Below, one piece after another: positions 48,035 through 57,599 of a stretch of 64,000 nucleotides of DNA (within the stretch, counting starts at the first letter, position 1; each line of letters starts with the position of its first letter). A program made the position numbers and the translations under genes. The stretch covers positions 1,116,001 to 1,180,000 of the forward strand of contig NC_090126.1 of NCBI RefSeq assembly GCF_023973825.1, given 5' to 3'. This DNA is from Plasmodium brasilianum (taxonomy: Eukaryota > Apicomplexa > Aconoidasida > Haemosporida > Plasmodiidae). The notes below the pieces were generated by a model. It saw only the letters and a list, made by a program, of their open reading frames with translations, was not told the DNA's origin and did not search any database.

Positions 48035-48166
48035 GCGTTTTATTTATTATTTATTTTATTTTATTTATTTTATTTATTTTATTTATTTTATTTATTTTAT
48101 TTTATTTTATTTTATTTATTTTATTTTATTTATTTTATTTTATTTTATTTTATTTATTTTATTTTT
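48035..48166. repeat. TTTTATTTA repeat in the syntaxin leader
   Basis: An irregular array of TTTTA and TTTA units running to about 25 bases before the syntaxin start codon, probably in the 5' untranslated region. Confidence 0.8.
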
Positions 48167-48190
48167 TTGTGACCACAAATTGACCAAACT

Positions 48191-49540
48191 ATGGAGGACA
48201 TTTTAAAGGAGATCATATCATTAAGCGAGAAAAAAAAAAAAGAGGAAAAGGGAATGCATGAACATGTGCAGGAAGAAAATTGCATGAATGGAGAAAATTG
48301 GAAGAGGGGAGAAAACTCGAAGAGGGGAGAAAACTCGAAGGGCGGAAAATTAAAGTGTGAAAATGGAAAAGAAAGAAAACATAGTGATGATCTGAAAAAA
48401 AAAAAAAAAAAAAGGGGAGATTCATTCTTGGTACATAGTGAAGAGAAAACGGATTGGGGGGATGATGCATCTACTATATGTCCAATGGAAGATGACATAA
48501 GTATAGAGAAAGCAAACATTTTTAGTAGAATAATAAATAATAACAAAACCAATGAATATAATGTTTATTTTAAAGATATTGAAAAGAATGTAGATGAAAA
48601 CACACCACTGTTTCATAGTGTAAGCAGGTTAAGTACGTCAACCCAGTTGGACGCTACAACCCAGTTAGACGAAACAAACCCGTTAAACACTTACCTCCTA
48701 ACAGTGAACGACATCAACATGAACATTGCAAATATTTACAAAAATATTGACAAGATCAATGTTATAAAAAGAAAAATTGACTTGAACATATATGATAATG
48801 AAAAGCTGTACACGAAAGTGAACGTTATAATTAACAGTTCGGAAGAAATAATTAATTATATTAAGATAAAAATTAATCAAATAAATAAGGACAATGAGAA
48901 TTTTGAAAAGGGTAATAATAGTGGTAGTAGTAGCCATAGTAGCTGTGGCAGCCGTAGTAGTACCATGCTTAGCGAAATAAAATTACGAGTTAATATATTC
49001 ATTGATGTAGTAAATAAATATAAATGTTGTATTAATAAATATAAAAATATTTGCAATCATTATTATGAACATGTTAATAAAAATATTATGAAACATTACA
49101 AATTAATCCATCCAAATATAAGTGATCATAGTATACATAAATTATTAAAACAAAGTAATTACACCATTGAAGATTTTCTTAATATTAATAATACTTGCTA
49201 TAACAATAATATGTATTGTACAGATATAGAGCAAATACAAATAGAAAAAGTAAAAGAAAAATACAAACAGCTAAAAAAATTGGAGAAAAATATTTCCTCA
49301 TTAAATGAATTATACATCGAACTAGCATATGTTATAAAGAAAAGAAAAAATATAATCAATGATATTGAAAATAATACATTCCAGATGAAGGAATACACAG
49401 ATGATGCACTACTAAATATAATCGAGGCAAAAAGATATAACGCATTAATTAAGCAAAAAATTGTCTATTTCAGTGTATTCCTGCTAATAATTGCCTTCAT
49501 TATTCTTTGCCCCGTATTCTTCAATGTTGCTCTGTTCTAG
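48191..49540 (+). CDS. Syntaxin-like Qa-SNARE with Arg at the zero layer
   Basis: SNAREs drive membrane fusion by forming a four-helix bundle. Single exon, 449 residues: a charged low-complexity head (1-95) with a GENSKRGENSKGG repeat, a helical region like a syntaxin Habc domain (about 170-310), a SNARE helix (about 363-420) and one C-terminal membrane anchor (about 424-446) with almost nothing after it. The helix aligns without gaps to syntaxin-1A from LETSIRELHDMF (LEKNISSLNELY here) to DRIEYNV (NDIENNT). At the ionic zero layer the syntaxin Gln (VESQGEMI) is replaced by Arg385 (IKKRKNII; AGA at 49343-49345). Q-SNAREs almost always keep this Gln, so this is unusual. The compartment cannot be told from sequence. 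Confidence 0.82.
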   Translation: MEDILKEIISLSEKKKKEEKGMHEHVQEENCMNGENWKRGENSKRGENSKGGKLKCENGKERKHSDDLKKKKKKRGDSFLVHSEEKTDWGDDASTICPMEDDISIEKANIFSRIINNNKTNEYNVYFKDIEKNVDENTPLFHSVSRLSTSTQLDATTQLDETNPLNTYLLTVNDINMNIANIYKNIDKINVIKRKIDLNIYDNEKLYTKVNVIINSSEEIINYIKIKINQINKDNENFEKGNNSGSSSHSSCGSRSSTMLSEIKLRVNIFIDVVNKYKCCINKYKNICNHYYEHVNKNIMKHYKLIHPNISDHSIHKLLKQSNYTIEDFLNINNTCYNNNMYCTDIEQIQIEKVKEKYKQLKKLEKNISSLNELYIELAYVIKKRKNIINDIENNTFQMKEYTDDALLNIIEAKRYNALIKQKIVYFSVFLLIIAFIILCPVFFNVALF

Positions 49541-51021
49541 GGGCCATACACTCGTGTGAGTACGTGCGCATGCTTGTATTTATACATTATATGTATGTGT
49601 TGGGTATGCATGTATATATGTGCGTGTGTATTCCTGTGTATGTATGTATAAATGCATGCATTCACCGTGTGAATCTTCTTTCCCTTTAATTATTTTCCCA
49701 AATTTTTCATTTTTTTGAAATTGTTTTTTTATTTAACTTTTAACATATTACAAAACTGGTATATATGATATATACACACACTTGTACTGTCTTAGTAGAA
49801 TAAAATTAAATATCATCATTTTAATATGACAACAAAGGATGTTCTATATTTGTCGTTCAGCTTTTTTGAAGATTGGGCATATTACACACAATTAACGGAT
49901 CTCACCATTTTTACTTGAATTAATTAGAACAGAGTCAAAAGGGTGTGATAATAAGAGGCGCGGCAATTTCAGAGTATTTCTCATTTTTCATTCCGCATTT
50001 TGCATTTCGCATTTTTCATTTTGCATTTTTCATTTTGTATTTTGCATTTTTTTTTTTTTTTTTTTTATATATATAAAATTCAACATGCTTAAAAAGGAAT
50101 AACATATATATATGGGAAGGGTCCTCTTAGGAAGCCCTTCAATCAGACCCATGCACATATGCACATATGCACATATACATGTACAATTCGGGGGCGCTAC
50201 ATGCTCTTTTCCTGCTTTCCCTTACGTTACTGTTCGTCCTTTCGTTATTTCGTTATTTCGTTATTTCGTTATTTCGTTATTTCGTTATTTCGTTATTTCG
50301 TTATTTCGTTATTTCATTATTTCGTTATTTCGTTATTTCAATCTTTTTTTTTTTTTTTTTCTTCTTTTACTCAACACAGTTCGCATAAAACAAAACGAGG
50401 AATGCGATGTTATTAAAAAAGAGTAAAGGTGAAACGGCAGTAAAAAAGAAAGAAAAAGTGGAGTAAAAATGGAGAAAAAATGAAGAAAAATGAAGAAAAA
50501 TGAAGAAAAAATGAAGAATAGACGAAAAAGGAATTATAAAAATAGGTAAAAAGAAAAAAAATTAGAGAAAACTAAATGCGCCAAAAGTACACATGATTTA
50601 TTCAAAGTGATACATCGGACTATCAGTGCCGCAAAAAACTATATACAAATGATACCAAAAAAAAAATTGACAGGTTAAAATATTGCGGAGATATGTAGAA
50701 AAAAAAAGTAAAACGAGATTCATTAAAACGAAATGAAATAGAATGAGTGAAGTAGAGCGAGTGATATAGAACTAAATAGCACATATTCTTAAAGCTGTTA
50801 ACATATTAACATTAAAACTTTTTGAGGTTTTAAAAAATATTTGTATAAAAAATAAATATAGTAAATTCTGTGTGCAATAACTATGTATAGTGTTCATATT
50901 GTTAAAGGGTAAAGTGAAAGATCCACAAAAAAAGATAAGTAGTAATATGAAGAGCAGAGAAGCAATGTTAAGGTAAAAGCAAATAACAACTATGCTCATA
51001 GGAAAACTTTTGCAATCATCT
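49541..51021. other. Convergent intergenic region between syntaxin and SLC44 genes
   Basis: About 1.5 kb with no supported gene. It contains CATTTTGCATTTTT repeats (49985-50050), an 8-nt repeat (listed separately) and GAAGAAAAATGAA repeats (50470-50520). Short ORFs reading RYFVISLF come from the 8-nt repeat. Confidence 0.65.
50240..50341. repeat. 8-nt CGTTATTT tandem repeat
   Basis: About twelve copies of CGTTATTT, with one CATTATTT variant. Because 8 is not a multiple of 3, the same peptide reads in all three forward frames. Confidence 0.9.
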
Positions 51022-52568
51022 TTATGGCTTAGTGTTGTACTCTTCATATATTTCTAATATAAATTCTCTTAAAAGAATAGGAGTAAATATTTTCCTCATG
51101 GGGCTCTCATCTATCATTTGTTTTTGATAACACTCACAAATGAAGCAGTACAAAATACTATCAGCTAACGTAGGTATGACTGTGATAAAGTAGGATGTTA
51201 TAATACCGCACAGAACTCCGATTGTCTGGTAACGCAAGAGAGAAATGCACACACATGTAATTATATATGTATATATGTACATGTAATTATATATGTATAT
51301 ATGTACATGTACATGTACATGTTTATATGTGTACATGTATATGCTTATATGTGTATACACCCCCACACACGTTTGTATATGCACATATATTTGCAAAGAG
51401 GGGGGGAAATAAAAAGGGCAAACGTCCCTTCCGTATTTACAAGTGCCGCAAAAAAAGGATTAGGGATGAAGTTTGGGGAAAATAAATCATTATATCTTTG
51501 AAAGTTATTGAAAATCTGGAGGAAAAAAAAAAAAAAAAAAAAAAAAAATAGTATCAACTACAAATGTAATAACTACAAATGTAATAACTACAAATGTAAT
51601 AACTACAAATGTAATAACTACAAATGTAATAACTGCGAATGTAATAACTACAAAAGTAGTAACTACAAAAGTAATAACTACAAAAGTAATAGCTACAAAA
51701 GTAATAGCTACAACTCCGATGAGATATAATATGGCAATAATATTTCGCCCCTAGAACAAGATAATTTGATACCACGATTAATTGGAACACAGTAAATTTT
51801 TTTATTTTTTCTATTTCTTACATTAAATGAAAAAAATGTTACCACCAGAATTGTAAAACACGGAATGATTATATTCAGTATATAAGTTATCTGCAGTAAA
51901 AAAGGAAAGACCCACGCATACACTTGTGCATATATGCATACAGATTTATATGTTCATATGTGTTCATGTAAAAACGCATTCGTTGAAACCGTCTTTTAAT
52001 CGTTCTTATTTATTACTCCGTGAAGTGATGCTGCGGGGGATGTAGAGTTAACTAACTTTTTGGACGAAATATCGCAAGCTTGTAAATAAGGGTATGAAGT
52101 CATAGACATCTGTAAAAAAAAAAAAAAAAAAAAAAAATTGTGAACAGAAAGTTTGTGCATATTTGAGAAAGGATTATTTTGTTGAAAAATATTTTGCATT
52201 TTTCTCCATTTTTTTCATTTTTTTCATTTTTTTCATTTTTTTCCATTTTTTCCAGCTTTTTCCATTTTTCTCCATTTTATCGTCCCTTTTACTTTTCTCT
52301 ACACTTTTTGCAAGTACAAAAAAAAAAGCTTACTTCACAATATGCGGACATAGTGTACTTATCGATCATCTCGGAAATGGGTTTTAAAATAAATTCTAAA
52401 AAAAGGACATATGAAACACATATGAACCACATATGAACCACATATGAAACACATATGAAACACATATGAAACTTATGAATAAAGACACACCAAGAGGATA
52501 CAAATTCACTATGCGTGTCCATAGCTGCTCCTTAAATATGCAGCCAATTTTGCAAGTATTAATGGTAT

Positions 52569-52610
<42 letters not shown>

Positions 52611-55467
52611 CTCTTTTTTTCTCCTTTGCCATTTATATTTATATTTTTTTTTTTTTTACGAAATTTTTCCTTTAAGTGCTGAATTGAGTGGTCAAAAAAA
52701 AAGGGAAGGGATAGGGTACTATTGGTCCAAAAGAACAAGATGCGCATGTGCTTGGTAGACAGACTAATGAAACTTGACAGTATCAGACTTCCGAAGTGAT
52801 GATTCAGTATCGTTTCTAAAAGGGGAGAAGTGAATAAATATGTACATGTACATTCATACATCCCCCCCATATATACGTATGCACATACGTATAAATGCAC
52901 GTATGTATATATGCACGTATGTATGTATGCACGTATGTATATATGCACGTATGTATATATGCACGTATGTATGTATGTATGCACGTATGTATATATGCAC
53001 GTATGTATATATGCACGTATGTATGTATGTATGCACGTATGTATATATGCACGTATGTATGTATGTATGTATGTATGCACGTATGTATATATGCACGTAT
53101 GTATATATGCACGTATGTATGTATGTATGTATGCACATACGTATAAATGCACGTATGTATGTATGTATGCACGTATGTATATATGCACGTATGTATGTAT
53201 GCACGTATGTATATATGCACGTATGTATGTATGTATGCACGTATGTATATATGCACGTATGTATATACACGCTAGCTCTTCGGCTAATGCGCATAATAGT
53301 TAATTTTCACATTAGTATAGAAATATTACTCATAGTTTCATCCCCACTAATATTATAATTCGAGCTGTTCTTATCACCGAAGTACCATACGGTCCCTACA
53401 AACATATGCCCATGCATATTATTAATACGTATATATGTAGATACGTTCTTAAAATGTGCATTAGGTTGTATTCAAATATTAAGTAAACTTTTTTTTTACC
53501 TAAATAGCTGATGGTAAACTGGTTTAAGGATTGTAATATTTCACATACGAAAAAAAAGGAATAAATCCAAAATCTAAAAAAAAAAAAAAATTGGGTAAAT
53601 ATCTTATTTCCGCGTGCTTGCCACTAGTTCATTGTATTTTTCCCTCGATGCCATTCTAATTTGTTCACTTTTGTAATTGTTCTACTTCTCTTACATGGAA
53701 AAAAGATAGGAACTCTTGAAGTAAAAAAATATTTTTTGGAGAGAAACTATTTCGCTATTCCCATTAGAGTCCAGTTCCAAATATATCTGTAAGAAGTCGA
53801 AGTACTCACATGTAAATACATGCAAACTCATGTAAACACATGCAAACTCATGTAAACACATGCAAACTCATGTAAACACATGCAAACTCATGTAAACTCA
53901 TGCAAACTCATGTAAACACATGTAAACACATGCACACATATATATATGTACACATATCCGCATGTACATTCGCGCGAACGGGCAATAAATTAGAGGGGTG
54001 GAAAAAAAAAAAAAATTATGATAACGTGCATGCAATATCTTTTTTTTTTTACTTTTTTTATGTTTTGTTTTGTTTTTTATTTTATTTTATTTTGCGGGTT
54101 ACCCTATTTTCGTAGGTCGACCCGGCAGTCATTATGTACACGTATAAGCGCGCAGAAATGAGAAACCAGATAAAAGATAAAAGTGAAACGACAATCGGTG
54201 AATAGAGCATAGTAGACATATTATATATAAAATTTAAAGTAATTGAGATTAATCTGGATGTATATTTATATGTATTTTTGTATAAGTAAAGAATGAAGAA
54301 GGATATAATTCCATGTGCTACAATTGCAAGGCATAACAGAATTGACAATATATAATGGTATGAAAAAAAAGACCCCTTAACAGGATTAAAAATAAGATAT
54401 AAATGTTTATGAATAAAATAGATAGGACAAAACAACATTAAACAAGGAAAAGAAATTAAAAAAAAATGAAAAGCTGTTGTTGATATATAATATAAGAGAA
54501 GTAAATAAATAAAACATAAAAATAGTGAAATGAAAACAAAAAGAAATACAAAAAAAAAAGAATTGTGAAAAGAAAATAAATTAACAAATACTTTATATCT
54601 ATTTGTAAAGACTGTATATATAACTTTCTCCCGTAATGTTTTATCTTTCGGATAACATATATTCATTATATTTGTTGAATCATAATATGGAGAATTTAAA
54701 GAATATTCAACATACACATTGCTGTTTGAACTTTTCGTATAATCACTATATACAACATTTGTTGTTGTATTTCCTTTCTTATCCATAATTACATTTTTTT
54801 TATTTTTATCAAAAAAGGAAAAAGAATTTTCAAAAAAGCTTTTTATATTTTGTATATTTTTCTTATTTGTCGTACTTGTCATATTATTCTCGTTTTTCTC
54901 ATTTTTCTCTCCACCTTTAGTTAAGCTGTTTTTTAATTTTTTATTATTATTATACTCATTAGACGTTGGACAAGATTCCACACACTTCGCATATCTATTT
55001 AATATATCAGGTTTCGATGATTTAGGTGATAGAGGGTAATATAAATAAGCATATTTTTTCAAATGTTTTCCGCATATCTGACCATTATAATTTGTACCAT
55101 ATAATATTCGAGCATATTCTCCATAATATAAATAATACAAAATAATAAATAATAAAATAATTATATAACCAATGAAAAAAGAGCAATATTTTAAATCTGT
55201 GAGTAATCTTTTTTTCTCTTGGGAATTTTCACAATGCATATTTCCGATATATTCCCCTTCATTACCTACAATATAAGTTAAAGGTGTACCAAGTGGTACA
55301 TGTTCATTTGTACTATCCACATTATTTATATTAGCACTATTAATATTATTTCCATATATATTATAATACTCCTCAGTATTCATTCCTGCATTATTTGCAT
55401 TTGCATGCTGTCCATCATCTATTAAAGCTTCATATTCACCTTGCTTGTTCATGTTATTGGTACTCAT
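51022..55467 (-). CDS. Choline-transporter-like protein (SLC44/CTL family), ten exons
   Basis: CTL proteins are multi-pass membrane proteins linked to choline or related amine transport. Exons (minus) are 55467-54103, 53786-53695, 53573-53500, 53395-53330, 52815-52660, 52395-52334, 52109-52017, 51890-51822, 51515-51441 and 51225-51022; phases agree throughout, giving 751 residues. The first membrane segment is near residues 95-115. It is followed by the family signature EYARILYGTNYNGQICGKHL, a CVESCP motif and an Asn/Lys-rich loop. Further membrane segments follow (about 300-455). The conserved second half is spread over small exons: FWIYSFFFVCEILQ, GTVWYFGD, NHHFGSLILSSFI, DKYTMSAYCE, LVNSTSPAASL and TLADSILYCFICECY, equivalent to CTL1 VDTLFLCFLEDLE. 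The introns carry large tandem repeats. Family match is strong; the substrate is inferred from the family. Confidence 0.88.
51553..51716. repeat. 15-nt minisatellite in SLC44 intron 8
   Basis: About eleven copies of AACTACAAATGTAAT, with later AACTACAAAAGTAAT and AGCTACAAAAGTAAT variants, inside the intron 51516-51821. It reads open as NYKCNNYKC on the plus strand and as CSYYI on the minus strand, giving false ORFs. Confidence 0.9.
52883..53272. repeat. Large GCACGTATGTATATAT repeat in SLC44 intron 4
   Basis: About 390 bases of alternating GCACGTATGTATATAT and GCACGTATGTATGTAT units within the intron 52816-53329. The units mix 12-, 16- and 20-base spacings. It is open in all six frames and produces about six false Tyr/Ile/His/Met ORFs of 80-200 residues. 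Confidence 0.9.
53810..53935. repeat. 20-nt minisatellite in SLC44 intron 1
   Basis: About six copies of CATGCAAACTCATGTAAACA in the intron 53787-54102, close to the exon 2 acceptor. Confidence 0.85.
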
Positions 55468-55589
55468 AATTATTTTATTTTTTTAGCACAAAAACGGAAA
55501 AAACAAAAGAAGCGAAATAGCGGAAATAGCGAAAAGCACAAAAAGGGGAAAAGGAAAATGTGCAGCGTACACTGCGTATTTTACGTCAA

Positions 55590-55780
55590 AAAAATAAATG
55601 AAAGGATAAAAAATAAAACAAAAAAATAAAATGAAAGGATAAAAAATAAAACAAAAAAATAAAATGAAAGGATATAAAATGAAAGGATATAAAATAAAAC
55701 AAAAAAATAAAATGAAAGGATATAAAATGAAAGGATATAAAATAAAACAAAAAAATAAAATGAAAGGATACAAAATATAA
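55590..55780. repeat. Compound AAAATGAAAGGATA repeat
   Basis: Interspersed AAAATGAAAGGATATAAAAT and AAAATAAAACAAAAAAATA blocks in the SLC44 5' region. The minus strand reads open as YPFILFF repeats, most likely without coding meaning. Confidence 0.75.
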
Positions 55781-56899
55781 TGGGTTGTAAAATTCTATAA
55801 ATGACAACTTGTGACTTGTGTTGTCCTTACATATAGTAACTCTTCCTCTTCTTGAGCATCAAATTTTGGAAATTGCAATCTGGGGTATAAGCAATGTGTT
55901 TCGAGCTTTTATATTTTATTTTATTTATTATTTTATTATTTTTTTTTTTCTAATCTAGCCCTTATTTACAGCCTGTTGGTTGACTGCACGTTATATTGTA
56001 TTATAGTGAATAGTATTGTAATATATTATATTGCAATGTACTGCGTTATATTGCCGTGTATTACGCTATATTGCCATGTATTAAGTTATATTGCATTGTA
56101 TTACGTTATACTTCGTTATATCTTATTTTATTTTCTTTTCGAAATTACGCTTTTAGGCTAATTTACATTTCCGCATAATGTGTCTGTAAAACTACACATA
56201 AATCTCCTTCAAATGTGTGTGTTATTACAATGCACTTTATGCTTTATGCTGTACTTCTCATTTTAAATTCAACAAACTGGGGAATACGCACTTATTTTTT
56301 TAGTAAATTCTTTCTTTTAAATAGTTCAATGTGGTCAAAAATTATAAAAAATACAAAAAATATGAACTAATGGAAGCGTGAGGGTGTATACTCTGTCTAT
56401 GTATAAGTACCGTCTGAACGTTGGACATACATGTGTGTCTATGGTATGGGTCTACGTCGAAATATGTATATTATATATGTATTTGCTTAGCCAGAAAATT
56501 TTTTTTTTGGAAAAATTGGGTATAAAAAATTTTTTCCACAAGATCATATTTCCATAAAATAAGGCATTCGAAATAAATCAAATGAAATAAGAAAAAAAAA
56601 AAAAAAAAAAAAATTAAACATATATATATTGATCAAAGGACAATTAAAATAATTTCTTCTTTTTTTTGTTTTTTTTTAATTAGGACGATACCACTGTTTT
56701 CTATAAGACATGACGCACACACTTCCTTAAATCATGTATTTGTTTCTCATATTTATATAATATGTCAATAAATTTTTCACACAATATAATGATCCTTATG
56801 TGGAAAAACAAAATCAATTTTTTATCTACCTTGCAGTTACTAGTAGGGCAAGCAAAAGCCCTTTTTTTCCACTATCACGAGAAAGGAAATTATGAAATT

Positions 56900-57082
56900 C
56901 AATAAAATGAATAAAACGCGAAAAAATGCATAAAATTCGATAAAATGCATAAAATTCGATAAAATGCATAAAATTCGATAAAATGCATAAAATTCGATAA
57001 AATGCCTAAAATTCGATAAAATGCATAAAATTCGATAAAATGCATATAGTTCGATAAAATGCATAAACTACGATAAAATCGA
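56900..57082. repeat. 19-nt AAAATTCGATAAAATGCAT minisatellite
   Basis: About nine copies of a 19-nt unit, AAAATTCGATAAAATGCAT, with diverged ends. Non-coding; short minus-strand ORFs (ILCILSNFMHFIEF) come from it. Confidence 0.9.
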
Positions 57083-57356
57083 TTCAAACTGAGTAAACGC
57101 GAGCAAAACTCAGTAAAATGTAATAAAAGGAAATAATAACTTATATCTATAATATTATTAAAATGCCTATTTACATGTCTAAATTATTATATCTTATTGG
57201 GTTATCATTTAAATAGTATTCATGTTACTTGTTAGAATGTAAAAAACAAAAAAATATATTATTTCTACTGTGTGATAGTAAATTACTCTTTAAAGTTTTT
57301 CATTTTCTTCTTTTTATTTTTTTCTTATTTTTTTCTAATATTTTCCTTATAACAAA

Positions 57357-57599
57357 ATGGAAGAATATGGTAATTTCTCGTATGCCCAAAATAGCAGAAT
57401 AATGAAGTGGGAAAATATGGAAGTAGCAAATACGGATGTAGCAAATACGGAAGTAGCAAATATGGAAGTAGCAAATATGGAAGTAGCAAATATGGAAGTA
57501 GCAAATATGGAAGTAGAAAATATGGAAGTAGCAAATACGGAAATAGCAAATACGGAAGTAGCAAATACGGAAGTAACAAATACCAAAGGAACGAAATAA
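57357..57599 (+). CDS. Doubtful 80-residue ORF made mostly of a 15-nt repeat
   Basis: An ATG in a typical Plasmodium start context (ACAAAATGG) opens MEEYGNFSYAQNSRIMKWEN, followed by about eleven EVANM/EVANT repeats and KGTK before the stop. The array is open in the other two forward frames for long stretches too (GSSKY in one), so openness alone is weak evidence. The 20-residue non-repeat head and the T-rich leader are the only positive signs. It has no recognised domain. It may be a repeat in non-coding RNA or promoter DNA rather than a gene. Confidence 0.22.
   Translation: MEEYGNFSYAQNSRIMKWENMEVANTDVANTEVANMEVANMEVANMEVANMEVENMEVANTEIANTEVANTEVTNTKGTK
57412..57592. repeat. 15-nt GGAAGTAGCAAATAT minisatellite
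   Basis: About twelve copies of a 15-nt unit GGAAGTAGCAAATAT or GGAAGTAGCAAATAC. It contains the 12-mer GAAGTAGCAAAT that also forms the coding repeat in the C6H2 zinc-finger gene at 5160-5280. Confidence 0.9.

Larger units (their letters stand above)
45975..48190. other. Divergent promoter region between VDAC and syntaxin
   Basis: 2.2 kb without a supported gene. It contains poly-A/T runs, AT microsatellites (47040-47090) and three different minisatellites (13-nt near 46205, 15-nt near 47745, TTTTATTTA-type near 48040; listed separately). An ORF reading YPYLIYPYL (47697-47921) is the 15-nt repeat, not a gene. Confidence 0.6.

Noticed and set aside
52436..52560. Possible extra SLC44 exon (AAMDTHSEFVSSW or EQLWTRIVNLYPLG)
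   Set aside because: Exon 52815-52660 joins directly to 52395-52334 in the right phase and matches the family alignment without extra sequence.
52559..53358. Several 80-209 residue ORFs (HTYVHIYIRAYIHT, MYVCMHVCIYARMY)
   Set aside because: They lie over the GCACGTATGTAT array in an SLC44 intron. The only real coding parts here are exons 52815-52660 and 53395-53330.
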